A stretch of DNA of 64,000 nucleotides, from assembly GCA_030544235.1 (NCBI GenBank), contig CM060462.1:38175526-38239525 (forward strand), given 5' to 3'. Positions within the stretch are counted from its first letter, which is position 1; every line of letters begins with the position of its first letter. The position numbers and the translations under genes are program-made. Shown one piece after another: positions 1 through 10,399 of this stretch. This DNA is from Lepturacanthus savala (Eukaryota > Chordata > Actinopteri > Scombriformes > Trichiuridae). The notes under the pieces are model-generated. The model did no database searches, was not told the DNA's origin, and saw only the letters and a list, made by a program, of their open reading frames with translations.

Positions 1-347
1 CATTTCTGCAGGATTCTTTGGATCCAAGTCAAAAAGGAGCCGCCCACGACTGCTCAGTAGCATCCAGCTCAGGCTGGAGGTGAGTGGGTTAGAGTCAGGC
101 TTCATTTGAACTGTTTCTTCCGTTTGACCAATGGCTGAATATGTGGCAAACGGCCCACTTTTAACACAAGAACTGTAGGTGAAGCACGAGATATTTGGAC
201 TGGGTTTGGATCAGGAAGATTCTGGCAAAAGCTACAGGTCTCAGTGACAGAGCTGCTGACCACTGCAGGGATATTTCATGGTGAATGGATGAAGGAAGAG
301 GCCTCATTTACCTGATTAAATCCACCTGATAACTTCTTATTTAATAA
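1..347. other. Upstream flank, nothing recognised
   Basis: Moderately AT-rich sequence without a convincing open reading frame, splice signal or repeat that I recognise. It precedes a cluster of dispersed repeats upstream of the cadherin promoter. Confidence 0.4.
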
Positions 348-592
348 AGACTGCAACGATTAATCTATGAGTTAATAAAAATGATTAATAGATTAGTCCA
401 CAACCCAAAGATCATCAGTTTACTGTTATAGAGACTAAAGAAACCAGGAAATAATCAGAGAAGAGAAGCTGGAACCAGAGAATTTGGACATTTTCTACTT
501 AAAAATGACTCAAGTTGATTATTAAAATAGTTAGTGATTAATTTAAAAGTTGGTAACTAATCGATTAATCAACTAATCATTGCAGCTTTGGT
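348..592 (+). repeat. AATCGATT-type MITE-like repeat, copy 1 (internally deleted)
   Basis: It starts at GACTGCAACGATTAATC and ends at AATCATTGCAGCTTTG, so the ends are inverted versions of each other (CTGCAA...TTGCAG). The interior has the block AAACCAGGAAATAATCAGAG...GAAGCTGGAACCAGAGAATTTGGAC that recurs at more than ten places in the window. Small size, inverted ends and no coding capacity suggest a non-autonomous DNA element. The superfamily is not determined. Here the plus strand carries the CCAGGAAATAATCAG form, which is used as the forward orientation for this family. Confidence 0.7.
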
Positions 593-667
593 TAATGCTG
601 ATGAAGCATTATTCAAGCTATATGTGTTAATATCACATTATAAACAGTTATTATTATATTAAAAGAC

Positions 668-968
668 CTAGAACTGCAACTAATGACTATTCTGATGGTG
701 GAATTAATCTATTGATTATTGTAACAATTAATCGATTAGTTATTTGGTTCATTAAATGTGGATCAGTGTTTCTGAAAGCTGAAGATTCAACCTAAAATAT
801 CTTTATCATCAGTTTATTATTATAGAGACTAAAGAAACCAGGAAATAATCAGAGAAGAGAAACTGGAACCAGAGAATTTAGATGTTTTTTTAGTTTAAAT
901 GACTCAAATCCATTAATTGATTATCTAAATAGTAATTAATTAATTAATCAACTGATTGTTGCAGCTTA
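668..968 (+). repeat. AATCGATT-type MITE-like repeat, copy 2 (near full length)
   Basis: About 300 bp. It begins CTAGAACTGCAACTAATGAC and ends CAACTGATTGTTGCAGCTTA, giving imperfect terminal inverted repeats built on CTGCAACTAA / TTGTTGCAG. It includes the segment GTGGATCAGTGTTTCTGAAAGC and the AAACCAGGAAATAATCAGAG block. This is the most complete copy seen and best defines the ends of the family. Confidence 0.75.
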
Positions 969-1021
969 GAACACAATATGTTAAATGTTATGATGCACTG
1001 TTCAGTAAAGTGATGATTAAA

Positions 1022-1150
1022 ATGGGTGTTCCACAAGGATCTATGTTAGGTCCCATATTATTTAGCCTTTTATTAGTGATTTCCATCAACAGTGTCATGA
1101 TATTGAACTGTCATTGTTTGCAGATGATACTGTAGTAGAACATGCAGCTT
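1022..1150 (+). pseudogene. Non-LTR retrotransposon reverse-transcriptase fragment, frameshifted
   Basis: Codons from 1025 read GVPQGSMLGPILFSLL, the conserved GxPQGSxLGP block of non-LTR retrotransposon reverse transcriptases. About 80 bases later, in a different frame, codons from 1117 read FADDTV, the catalytic (F/Y)xDD box with both aspartates present. The two motifs are closer together than in intact enzymes of this type and are in different reading frames, and there is an in-frame stop-rich flank, so this is a decayed scrap. It lies between two copies of the AATCGATT repeat. The motif style fits jockey/Rex/CR1-like LINEs, but the clade is not assigned. Confidence 0.8.
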
Positions 1151-1186
1151 TGTAGTTGTTGTTTATTGTTAAAATGTCTTTTTTTT

Positions 1187-1360
1187 GTCCAAAGATCATC
1201 AGTTTACTATTATAAAAGACTAAAGAAACCAGGAAATAATCAGAGAAGAGAAGCTGGAACCAGAGAATTTGGACATTTTCTTCTTAAAAAACATTAATCG
1301 ATTATCAAATATTTAACAATTAATAGTTAACAACTAATCGACTAATCGTAGCAGCTCTAC
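1187..1360 (+). repeat. AATCGATT-type MITE-like repeat, copy 3 (3' half)
   Basis: It has the AAACCAGGAAATAATCAGAG block, then TTAATCGATTATCAAATA, and ends CGACTAATCGTAGCAGCTCTA. The 5' half is absent. Same orientation as the two copies just upstream. Confidence 0.7.
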
Positions 1361-2581
1361 AAGTAACTAAGTATAAATATTTAATTAACTTACATTCGTA
1401 GATATTTGGTGTATCTATACTTTACTGGAGTGATTTTTACTTCTACTCCTCACATTTTCACACAGTTATTTCTACTTTCTACTCAAATTTTAAACAAATA
1501 TTCACCCCAAATCCTGTCCAGATAAATCAAGCTGCAAAGAATCTAATCTACTCAAGTGGAAATATCGCTTTTTTTGGTACAATTAGTCCAACATTGAATT
1601 ATCTTTAATTATCTCATTCTCTTGGCAGATTATTTTAAGTTGTATTTCTTCATTATAGTTATAAAAGGTATAAAACACAATAATATGAGACGGCCCACTC
1701 CTCAAAATGAGATAAAAAGACATTTTGGTTCTTTAATTAATTTCTAATATACTCAGCTTTTGTCATTAATGAAATCCCCACTTTACATTATTTGTACTTT
1801 TATACTTTTATTCAGAGCTCATGCAGAATTATCTTTAAAATCGAATGAACGTGAAGACTTTTGACACCACAGCTTTTTATTTTCAGTCATCCTTATTTTA
1901 TTTGAGACTAATTTGACTCGTCATTGTACATTTTAATCTTGTTTCTTTCAGATCTTTCCTGCCTTCATGCTCATAAATGCATAAATTTCTTTGATTTTGT
2001 AGAAATAACAAACTTTGTTGAGCGGATTGAAGTTTCCTGGCTTTAGTTCCGATGCCCACGATGATAGTCAACACTTTTCCTCTGAACCTTCTGATTTACA
2101 TATTCCTGTTATTTTCAGAAAAGAATTTCACAGCTGAAAAAAAAAAAAACTTGTATGTGTCAGACAGAATAGTTTCCTATAGGTGACGACTGTGCCCAGA
2201 ATAATACAGACATAATTCCACTGATCATCAGTCCCAACATGTTGGAGCCGTAATGATAAAACAGAAGTGGATAAAATGCTCAGAGCTCTGACAGCGTTTT
2301 GTTTTATTATCTCATGTAAAACCTTTTAAGTTATGTTTGTATTTGTTTCAAACACATTCATGTTGGATATTATTCATGAATCTCCTGCTTTTGTATGTTT
2401 CTGGTGCATCTTTGATGCAGCAGCTTATTGATGTCGGCGCTGATTATTAATCACCCAGGATGTTGTTGTGGACTGAGTTCCATAAGAACTTTATGTTTTT
2501 TCTACTTTTGTTCTGAATGTCCTCTTCCCAGGTCTCATCAGATGAGTTTTTTGTCATTAAAGGAGTCTTTTTTGTCACCTT
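1361..2581. other. Upstream intergenic stretch, no gene seen
   Basis: AT-rich sequence with frequent stops in all frames and a short poly-A run near 2140. No recognisable domain, RNA gene or known repeat boundary was found here. Confidence 0.4.
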
Positions 2582-2892
2582 AAAGCTGTAGTGTGGGATT
2601 TATGTCTCCCTCTGGTGGTGGAAAATGTAATTACACAAAATATATATATTAAAAAAAAGTTCTAGGCTGGAAAATGATGAATTGATTGTTTAAAGCCTCA
2701 CTCAACCTCCACAAAATGATTTATGTCTCTGTCAGGATTTGATCCAGCATCGACACAAGATTAAAATACTCAGTCTACTGTAAAATACAGAGATTTACCT
2801 GGTGTTGACTGGTTTAATCAGCACTGTGGGAAATAGTCTGGTGAAGAATGGATCAGACATTTATCTCCAAAAACATTCCACACTGCAGTTTT
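2582..2892. repeat. MITE-like element with terminal inverted repeats (~310 bp)
   Basis: The left end AAAGCTGTAGTGTGGGAT and the right end ATTCCACACTGCAGTTTT are inverted complements with about three mismatches. The interior has no coding potential and includes CTCCCTCTGGTGGTGG. The structure fits a non-autonomous DNA transposon. Target-site duplication is not clear. Confidence 0.65.
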
Positions 2893-3095
2893 AACCTTGA
2901 GGTTCAGGTATCATATACAGCTTTTTACCCCCCACAATATATGGAATATTTGCTTTTGTAAAACAACTATAAAAAATAAGTAATTACAGTAATAATAATA
3001 ATAAATAAGACAACAAATAAGAAGCTAGAAAACTAAAGATCTAGAAAACACCCAAACATGCATGAACTCACACAGGATATTATTATGGTCATTAT

Positions 3096-3474
<379 letters not shown>

Positions 3475-4249
3475 TATTATGGTCATTTTAGATGTTCTAC
3501 ATCAGAAGGAAAATCACTACTTATTATTGTAATTATTCAAAAAGGAAAAATGAAAATCAAGATTTGTGCTGGCCAAATACTGAAAATTGAAATTAATGCA
3601 TTGATATAGAATGTAATATATATTGTGCAGTGTTAAAATATTGGTTTAAATGATATAATTTCTATAGTTTTTATTTATAATTCTCTAGTGTGTTCCAAGT
3701 GTTACATGTTTTGTGCCTTTTGTTGATTTTTTTTGTCATTTATTAGTTAATAATTTTAATTATTTTAGCTATTGTTTCACCTATATCCATTTATATAGTT
3801 ATTATTTATTTATTTTACATTTTAATATGTATTATTTTATATCAAACCACAGCTTCACCTATATATATTTATATAGTTATTTATTTATTTTATATTTTTA
3901 CATTTATTCATTTTATTATTTTATTTTGAACCACCATTTCACCTATATCCATTTATGTAGTTATCTATTTATTTATTTTATATTCTAAAATTGATTTAGT
4001 TATTTTATATTGAACCACCGCTTCACTGATTTAATTATTAATTAATTATTACAATTAATTTACTCATTTTATAATATTATTTTATATTATAATTATTTTT
4101 TTTTTGGGGGGGGGGGACTGGGGGTTGACCCTGGCCCCGGCCCCCACAGGTCGTGAGTGCGGCCCTGGCTGCATTAATACAGGCTGCTGCTCCCCGGAGG
4201 CCGCTGCTGCTGCCAAGTAGCTGCACAAACACTAGAGGGCTCTCTCTAT

Positions 4250-4251
<2 letters not shown>
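3475..4251. other. AT-rich upstream stretch, no gene seen
   Basis: This contains about three imperfect copies of a ~75-110 bp unit between roughly 3770 and 4030, of the form TTTCACCTATATCCATTTATRTAGTTAT followed by TATTTATTTTATAT. A poly-T/poly-G run sits near 4095-4120. An open frame at 3713-3988 is Phe/Tyr/Ile-rich low-complexity and is not supported as a gene. Confidence 0.5.

Positions 4252-4288
<37 letters not shown>
4252..4288. repeat. (CA)n microsatellite
   Basis: Uninterrupted CA dinucleotide array upstream of the CpG-rich promoter region. Confidence 0.95.
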
Positions 4289-4289
<1 letters not shown>

Positions 4290-4882
4290 TTTGAGCAGTG
4301 CAATGATGAGCGCCGTGACCTTTCCACTAACTGTCTTAATACGACCTGTGTAACACTTCCTCTGCTCCTTTTCTTTTAATAGTCTGAGCTTTACTCCTTT
4401 TTTTATATGCAAATAATTTCCTCCCAGAATGAAAATACCGTTCAGTGTAATGACTTGGAAATTCCGACTACTTTTTACTTTCCGTCGTGCCAACAGGGCC
4501 GCGGCGCGCGCGTCCATCTGCTCGCGCTCTGACCCTCTCGAATGACTGTAAATGAGCAGCCGCCGCGTGCGTCTCTCTGACCGCTTGGCCTATTTCTTTT
4601 CTCTAATAGCGCGGAGAAGTCGCCAAGTCACGCGTCGCTGCCTCAACAGGAAAAAAAGAGCAGAGTTGGAAGAAAAACAGTAAATGAGTGGATTTTTTTT
4701 CAACCTTTTTACCGTTTTTTTTCTGCAGCTGCAGCCCTCGCGTATTTTAAGAGCGTATTAACCTGTGCGCGTCCGCACCGCCTTGGCGGAATCGGACGCG
4801 GACGCGGCGCGGCTTTTGCATTCATTTGTGCGCCTGTTGACCCGGCTCCTCATCAACCCAATGAGCGGCGCGGAGGGGGGAG

Positions 4883-4928
4883 TCTCTCTCTCTCTCTCTC
4901 TCCCCTTCTCTCTCTCTCTCTCTCCCTC

Positions 4929-5027
<99 letters not shown>

Positions 5028-5045
5028 CCTCCCTCTCCCTCTCTC
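4883..5045 (+). repeat. (CT)n pyrimidine tract at the promoter/5'UTR
   Basis: About 160 bases of almost pure CT with a few CCC and TT interruptions. It lies immediately upstream of, or inside, the predicted 5'UTR exon. On the other strand it is a GA tract. Such tracts occur near vertebrate promoters and can adopt triplex structures; any effect here is inference. Arg/Glu and Leu/Ser open frames through it are artefacts. Confidence 0.95.
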
Positions 5046-5349
5046 GCCGCCGCCGCGCGTCTCTCCTCCATCTCCTCCTCACTTTTCCAGTGAGGCAGCG
5101 AGCTGTCGGAGCTCCAACTATCGCCTCAGCGCCGCGCAAAGTGCGGGAAGGATTTTTATTTATTTATTTTTTTTATTATTTTGCAGCCTCGAGACTCCCC
5201 GCGTTTTGCCTCTCGAATGAAAACGCATTGGACTTTTTTCCTCTTTTTTCCCCCCGTGCGCGCGAGCGTGTGTGTGTTGTCGCTTATTTTGAAGGAGAAA
5301 CACAAACAGTGAAACGATGCAGCAGAGGAGACGGACGCAAGTCTTACTA
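5046..5349 (+). other. cdh8: Predicted 5'UTR exon 1 of cadherin gene (5' end approximate)
   Basis: The right edge is placed at 5349 because GTAAGT, a strong splice donor, begins at 5350 (CTTACTA|GTAAGT). The left edge is not visible; transcription could begin anywhere in the CpG-rich region, including within the CT tract. The exon has no plausible cadherin start. An ATG at 5317 opens a short upstream frame that, if joined to exon 2 at 7825, would stop after 16 codons inside exon 2. A separate non-coding first exon before the signal-peptide exon is common in classical type II cadherin genes. cDNA or CAGE data are needed to fix the boundaries. Confidence 0.55.
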
Positions 5350-7092
5350 GTAAGTATCCGCCGATCCGCCGCGGAAACGCGTATTTCTGTTTCTGGACTT
5401 GTCTCCATCATCATCGCGATTTTTTTTCTCCCGCGAGCGACGCGACAACAGAGCAGCAAGAACAAGTCGTAACTTATAGATTCCTCCTTTATTCCCGCAC
5501 GCGACGCTCCTCGCGCGTTAATTATCTACCTGTGTATTCGCACGCGAGCTCGTGCGCTCCGGTGCGCGGCAGCGACGTGCGTGACGGCGCGATGCGCCGC
5601 GACACACGGGCAGGTTCGGAATGGAAAACGGGCTAAAAAACTTCAGAGAAGAAGGGTGAATGTGCGCGTTAATGGAGGCGGGATGAGTGCTGCGGACCGC
5701 TGCGTCTCATCCACAGAAAACGGGCGCGTGGCGGCTCCAAAACTTGCTGCTTCTGTCTTTTCTTACCGCTTTCTACAGATACGGAATCCTGTTTTGACGC
5801 CGCTACCTTGGACAGCTCCGCCGCCGCTGCTGGTGCGCGGTTCTCGGCTTGGACCTGGACCCGCATCTCTCCCTCTCCCTGTGCGGGAGGGGAGGTGGAG
5901 GGGAGCTGTCCTTCCCCCCGCGGTGCTGAAACCCGCCTGCTTAGTCACGCACACCCCGCACTCACTTTAAAAATGCACCAATATCAGCTGCTGTAATCTC
6001 GAGGAATTTAACGCTCGCTGCGTTTTCTTCCATCTCCCGCATCGTTTAGTGTTGGAGTTGTTGCAGAATGTCACGTTAACTCCATCACTGTCGTCCTTGA
6101 AGCTGCCGGACCGTGCGCGCGCGTGTGCGTGCGTGTGTGCGCGCGTTTCCACGCACAGACACGCTGCGTGTTGGAGTTTAAATAAAAAAAAGTTGCAGAA
6201 GTAGCAGTGATACATGTCCACCTGCATCCGTTTTATCTGTGGTGTCTGTGCTGCTGCTTATTTTATTATTTATTTCATTTTATTTTCCCCTTTTTCTCTT
6301 TTCTACTTGAACAACACAAACATTTCAGGGTGAAACTGAAGTGACTGAGCTGTTGGAATTGGATTTTCTAAAAACAAAGTGTTTTGCTTAGAAAAAAACA
6401 TGTTTCATGTTGCATTAATGACTTCTTTATTATTCTGTGTATTTTCTGAGGAATCCCCTCTGATTGTATCCATGTTGGTCATAAAGCAGCAGCAGCCATA
6501 TCTCATTCATGCCTTTGCATTTACCTCATGTGGATTATTATATCAGAGCTGCAGCAGCGTGTTGACATTGCTCCGCTCACCTGCTCCAGGCTGCATGCAG
6601 CACCATCTGATTTTGCAGCTCTTTCTCTTTTTTTCCTTATTTTACAAGGAACTCATTGTGCAAAAAAAGCAGGAATCACAAAAGGAACCTTGTTGTAAAT
6701 TACCCGCAAATCTTTGCAGGATAATCCCCGGAACGACAGATTAGAGCAGCAGAATGTGATGATGTGGGCTGGGATGGCTGCAGAGCACCTCGTCTTGTAA
6801 TGAAGTGACATATTGACATTTTATCCCTGTTTTTTTATTGTCGTTTTTTTTCATTTTAATGTGGAAAAGAAGCTGATTTTCCTCCTCACGTCTTGTCTGA
6901 CTTCTGCTTTTCTTCTCTCTGATTTCTGGATTAGATTAGATTAGATTATATAGGATTTATTGATCCTCTGGGAGGTTTGTCAGTGAAATTGAAGCTTCAA
7001 CATGTTACATATATGTAAAAAAAGAGAGAAAGTAAATGTCTGTATCCTTATTATTGCTGGATGTTTATTGTAAAGTGCTAAGGTAGATTATT

Positions 7093-7390
7093 ACAAATAG
7101 ATTATTACCAATCAATAGATTATTCAACTATCCAAATAGTCCTTAGTTGCAGCACTAATTATGATAATTGATTAATCGATTTGAGTCATTTTAAAGAAGA
7201 AAATGTCTAAATTCTCTGGTTCCAGCTTCTCTTCTCTGATTATTTCCTGGTTTATTTAATCTTTGTGGACAAAAAGACATTTTAGGTTGAATCTTCATGG
7301 GAAACACTGATCAACATTTTACACCACAGCAACTAATCGATTGATCGTTTCAATAATCAACAGATGTTAGAATAGTTGTTACTTATCATC
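7093..7390 (-). repeat. AATCGATT-type MITE-like repeat, copy 4
   Basis: Reverse orientation relative to the upstream copies: TCTCTGGTTCCAGCTTCTC, TTATTTCCTGGTT, then GTTGAATCTTC and AACTAATCGATTGATCG. Located in intron 1 just upstream of the coding exon. Confidence 0.7.
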
Positions 7391-7439
7391 AAAATGTCTT
7401 ATTGGATATTACTGTACTTTTACTTACTGAATACACATG

Positions 7440-7665
7440 AGGAGAAGTAATCAATAGATGAATCATTATATATTAAAATAATCCTTATTTGCAGCACTAA
7501 TTGTGATAATTTGAGTCATTTTTAAGAGTAAATTTCTAGTTTCTTTAGTCTCTATAATAATAAACTGATGATCTCTGGGTTGTGGACAAGAAAAGACATT
7601 TTATGTTGAATCTTCAGCTTTGAGAAACACTGATCAACATTTTATGAACCAAATTTTCCAAACCA
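7440..7665 (-). repeat. AATCGATT-type MITE-like repeat, copy 5 (diverged, partial)
   Basis: It shows TTTCTTTAGTCTCTATAATA, AAACTGATGATCTCTGGG and GTTGAATCTTCAGCTTTGAG in family order. The SINE-like TCTGGTTCCAGC block is missing, so this is a deleted copy. Confidence 0.65.
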
Positions 7666-7855
7666 AACCAGATATTCTGGTTTCTGTACTCTTCTATAGT
7701 AGTAAAGTGATGATCTGTCGGGTATTGACTGTTATTCTGGATAAAAAAGGCACATTCTTCAGCTTTAGGAGTAGAATTATCTGTATTATTAATCGACTAA
7801 CAGAGTGTGGTTTCTTCCTTCTAGGTTTCCCCCTGGGAATAAAATAAAACGGCGG

Positions 7856-7903
7856 ATGGTCGGCGACTGTCATGGAGTCTCGCCAAGCAGCAGCCCCCCG
7901 TGA
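7856..7903 (+). other. Upstream ORF 1 in cadherin 5'UTR (15 codons)
   Basis: ATG at 7856 in GGCGGATGG context, with TGA at 7901-7903. It overlaps the second upstream ORF in another frame. Upstream ORFs of this kind can lower translation of the main frame. Its use depends on this exon model. Confidence 0.45.
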
Positions 7904-7961
7904 GAGTGACCTTTATCTCGCCGTGAACGCGGGCTCGGCCGCTCAAAGAGGACACGAGTAA
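7872..7961 (+). other. Upstream ORF 2 in cadherin 5'UTR (29 codons)
   Basis: ATG at 7872 in GTCATGGAG context, with G at +4 and TAA at 7959-7961. It ends 112 bases before the main start at 8074, a spacing that would allow reinitiation. No recognised peptide function. Confidence 0.45.
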
Positions 7962-8073
7962 CCTTTTCCTGTTACCTAAGAAGGAGCTGTTGATCCGAAG
8001 AGGGAGAGAGAGGAGGGAGGGAAGAGAAAGACCAAACAAACCAACAAAAACAGACAAACAGGACGGCGACAGG

Positions 8074-8379
8074 ATGCCGAAGCGGTCCGAGGAGATGCCG
8101 CTGGATCTGCTGCTGCTGCTGCTGCTGTGGATTATTACCTGTGTCACCTGCGTTTCCACGACTCCCGTCGCAGGCCAGTCCCAAAGAAGTACACAACAAC
8201 AACAACGACGACTAGAGTCCGCCACGGCGACGGCAGCAGCATCATCATCCACGGCGACCAGCGTTCTTCTTCCTGGCGAAGGACAGAGATTACTGAGCCG
8301 CGCCAAGAGAGGATGGGTTTGGAATCAAATGTTTGTGCTGGAGGAATTTTCTGGCCCGGATCCAATCCTGGTTGGCAGG
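8074..8379 (+). CDS. cdh8: Cadherin-8-like type II classical cadherin, first coding exon (partial)
   Basis: Type II classical cadherins are single-pass adhesion proteins that mediate calcium-dependent homophilic contact between cells, mainly neurons for cadherin-8, and link to actin through catenins. This exon gives residues 1-102. Residues 9-30 form a Leu-rich signal peptide (DLLLLLLLWII). A Gln/Ser/Ala-rich propeptide follows. RAKR at 76-79 is a furin site, so the mature protein would start GWVWNQ at residue 80. Trp81 and Trp83 are mature Trp2 and Trp4, the paired tryptophans that swap between type II partners. The stretch MFVLEEFSGPDPILVGR matches cadherin-8 better than cadherin-11 (which has FFVIEEYTGP), and the start MPKRSEEM resembles the cadherin-8 N-terminus. 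ATG 8074 is the first in-frame ATG and has A at -3. The exon ends in phase 0 before GTGAGT. EC1-EC5, the membrane segment and the tail lie outside this window. The propeptide is Gln/Ala/Ser/Thr-rich, with a QQQQ run, and looks fish-specific. Family is certain; the paralogue is likely. Confidence 0.88.
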
Positions 8380-8699
8380 GTGAGTGCGGCGATTGTCGGC
8401 GTTATATTAAGCTCGCTTATCGGGTGGAAACATTAATTCGGCCGTTTGAATGATCCCTTTTTTTTGTTTCTTCCCAGTGGGCAGTGGGGGATGGGAGGGG
8501 TAATGGAATGCTTTTGGAAAGAATGAAACTCTCATTGAATAATGCTGGACATGTTTGTTTCTGCTGTTTTTGAATGTCCTTGAAATGTGAGACGCTGTGA
8601 AACATCACAACCAAACACTGAACTTTTCACTGCAGTTTCATCAATGCAGAACATGTCTTCTCTTCTTTCTTTGGTTCTTCTTCAGGTTTTACTCGCGCT

Positions 8700-8965
8700 T
8701 GTTTTCTGAATCAATCGATTAATCGATTCAAGTCATGTTTAAGAAGAAGAAAATGTCCAAATTCTCTGGTTCCAGCTTCTCTTCTCTGATTATTTCCTGG
8801 TTTATTTAGTCTCTATAATAATAAACTGATGATCTTTGGTTTGTGGACAAAAAAAAAGACATTTTATGTTGAATCTTCAGCTTTGAAAAACATTGAGTGA
8901 CATTTTTTAACTGAACAACTAATCGATTAATCGTTTCAATAATCAACAGATTAATCAAATGTTCG
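8700..8965 (-). repeat. AATCGATT-type MITE-like repeat, copy 6
   Basis: It begins GAATCAATCGATTAATCGATTC, passes through TCTGGTTCCAGCTTCTC and TTTAGTCTCTATAATAATAAA, and ends in ACTAATCGATTAATCG and ATTAATC. Near full length, about 320 bases after the coding exon. Confidence 0.75.
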
Positions 8966-9004
8966 AATAGTCGTTAATTGAAGCCTTAATTATCATCAAA
9001 ATGT

Positions 9005-9200
9005 CCTTTGTCTTATAGTATATTACTGATATACACATGAGGAGAAGTAATCAATAGATTAATCAACAATAACGACATTTTAGGTTGAATCTTCAGCTTT
9101 GGAAACACTGATCAACATTTTACACCATAGCAACTAATCGATCAATCGTTTCAATCAGAATACTCGTTAGTTGCAGTGTTAATTATCAGCAAAATGTACG
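9005..9200 (-). repeat. AATCGATT-type repeat, copy 7 (partial)
   Basis: It contains TTTTAGGTTGAATCTTCAGC, ACACTGATCAACATTTTACACC and ACTAATCGATCAATCG. Only one end of the family is present. It is followed by a linker ATTATCAGCAAAATGTACGTT that is also found near 10315 and 13515, so the copies carry a shared flank. Confidence 0.65.
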
Positions 9201-9254
9201 TTGTGTTATATATTATACTACTTATTGTACTTTTCGTTACTGAATACATGAGGG

Positions 9255-9495
9255 CAAGTAATCGATTAGTTGCAGCAGTAATTTTGATAATTCATTAATC
9301 AATTTGAATCATTTTTTAAGAAGAAAATGTGTAAATTCTCTGGTTCCAGCTTCTCTTCTCTGATTATTTCCTGGTTTCTTTAGTCTCTATAATAATAAAC
9401 TGATGATCTTTGGGTTGTGGACAAAAAAAAGACATTTTATGTTGAATCTTCAGCTTTGAGAAACACTGATCCACATTTTTAAAACCGCGTTACAA
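9255..9495 (-). repeat. AATCGATT-type MITE-like repeat, copy 8
   Basis: It has TAATCGATTAGTTGCAGCAG at the left, TTCTCTGGTTCCAGCTTCTC in the middle and ATCTTCAGCTTTGAGAAACAC at the right. Nearly the same internal sequence as copy 6. Confidence 0.75.
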
Positions 9496-9930
9496 CAACT
9501 CAAACAGGATTTTCTAGGTGAATAAACGACTTCTATCTTAGCTTTCCCCTGTTCTTCCCGTCCATCGTGGCTCCATAATGAACTGAACTGCTGGCTAATC
9601 CTGCGGCTAAGGGCCACCTGCTCCCGTGGCCTGTGAGGAAATGTCAGGCGGTTTTGAGGCTGGGGGGAAGCTGCCGGCCACCGCGGCCAAAGCAGCTTGT
9701 TCACAGCTCATCGCTGGGACTCACCTGGGGAGCTTCATCCTGGCAGCAGCTCAGGTCTGCCTCCCCCTCAGTATCCACCCCACGTCCTACACAACGCTCC
9801 GTTTGCTTCACTAATACCTGCTGAAAACAGTGTATGAGTGGCTGGGGCGTGATTATTGACTGAATGCATGTGTGTAGCATTGGAGTGAAAAGTTTGGTCA
9901 GTACATATACACAGATTATAATATTACAGT
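9496..9930. other. Unique intronic stretch
   Basis: GC-richer block with short open frames on both strands (about 62-84 codons) that have no recognisable domain. Its composition differs from the AT-rich repeats on either side, so it may be original intron sequence between insertions. Confidence 0.35.
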
Positions 9931-9934
9931 AACC

Positions 9935-10340
9935 GACAACTACTTTAATAATCGATTAATCCATCGAAGCTTCTCAAATCAGGATTATTTTCCAGTTTCT
10001 TTAGTCTTCTATGATAAACTGATGATCAGTTTAACCAGGACACACACGATTAATCGATTAATCGACTTGAGTCATTTGTTGAAGAAGAAAATGTCTAAAT
10101 TCTCTGGTTCCAGCTTCTCTTCTCTGATTATTTCCTGGTTTCTTTAGTCTCTATAATAATAAACTGATGATCTTTGGGTTGTGGATAAAAAAAAAAGACA
10201 TTTTAGGTTGAATTATTAGCTTTGGAAACACTGATCAACATTTTACACCATTTAATGAACCAAATGATTAATCGATTCAATAATCGACAGATCAATCAAC
10301 ATCAGAATAGTCGTTTTATCAGCAAAATGTACTTTGTGTT
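9935..10340 (-). repeat. AATCGATT-type MITE-like repeat, copy 9, with shared flank
   Basis: Two part-copies run together: one from about 9935 with TAATCGATTAATCC and GATTATTTTCCAG, then a fuller one from 10048 with CGATTAATCGATTAATCG, TCTGGTTCCAGCTTCTC and TTTTACACCATTTAATG. It ends in the ATCAGCAAAATGTAC linker. Confidence 0.7.
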
Positions 10341-10399
10341 ATTATATATTATATTATAGAACTTACTGTACTTTTAATTACTGAATATGAGGGCAGATT

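Larger units (their letters stand above)
4495..6170 (+). promoter_or_regulatory. cdh8: CpG-rich promoter region of the cadherin gene
   Basis: CpG dinucleotides rise sharply compared with the AT-rich flanks, for example GCGGCGCGCGCG near 4500, GGACGCGGACGCGGCGCGG near 4795, and repeated CGCG from 5500 to 6150. The segment surrounds the predicted first exon and its GTAAGT donor, as expected of a vertebrate CpG-island promoter. No firm TATA box is placed; transcription may start at several points. The 129-codon open frame at 5581-5970 is attributed to GC-rich composition lacking stops, not to a gene. Confidence 0.7.
5350..7824 (+). other. cdh8: Predicted intron 1 of cadherin gene
   Basis: It starts GTAAGT and ends TTTCTTCCTTCTAG, a pyrimidine-rich acceptor. 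The first 800 bases are CpG-rich. Around 6930-6955 there is a short (TTAGA)n run next to a LINE-tail-like TTTATTGATCC segment. From 7093 the intron is filled by AATCGATT-type repeats. No coding exon was recognised inside. Confidence 0.55.
7825..8379 (+). other. cdh8: Exon 2 of cadherin gene (5'UTR plus first coding segment)
   Basis: The left edge follows the acceptor TTCCTTCTAG. The right edge precedes GTGAGT at 8380. The first 249 bases are untranslated and hold two short upstream ORFs. The reading frame of the cadherin is open upstream to about 7990, but without an ATG before 8074. Confidence 0.75.

Noticed and set aside
5581..5970. 129-codon open frame in the CpG-rich region
   Set aside because: Lies in predicted intron 1 with no domain; GC-rich DNA has few stops by chance.
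7990..8073. N-terminal extension of the cadherin starting at 7990
   Set aside because: The codon there is TTG, not ATG; the first in-frame ATG is 8074 and matches the expected cadherin-8 N-terminus.
8380..8453. Read-through of the cadherin exon to the stops at 8436/8453
   Set aside because: A consensus GTGAGT donor follows VGR, the point where similarity to cadherins stops, so the extra codons are intron.
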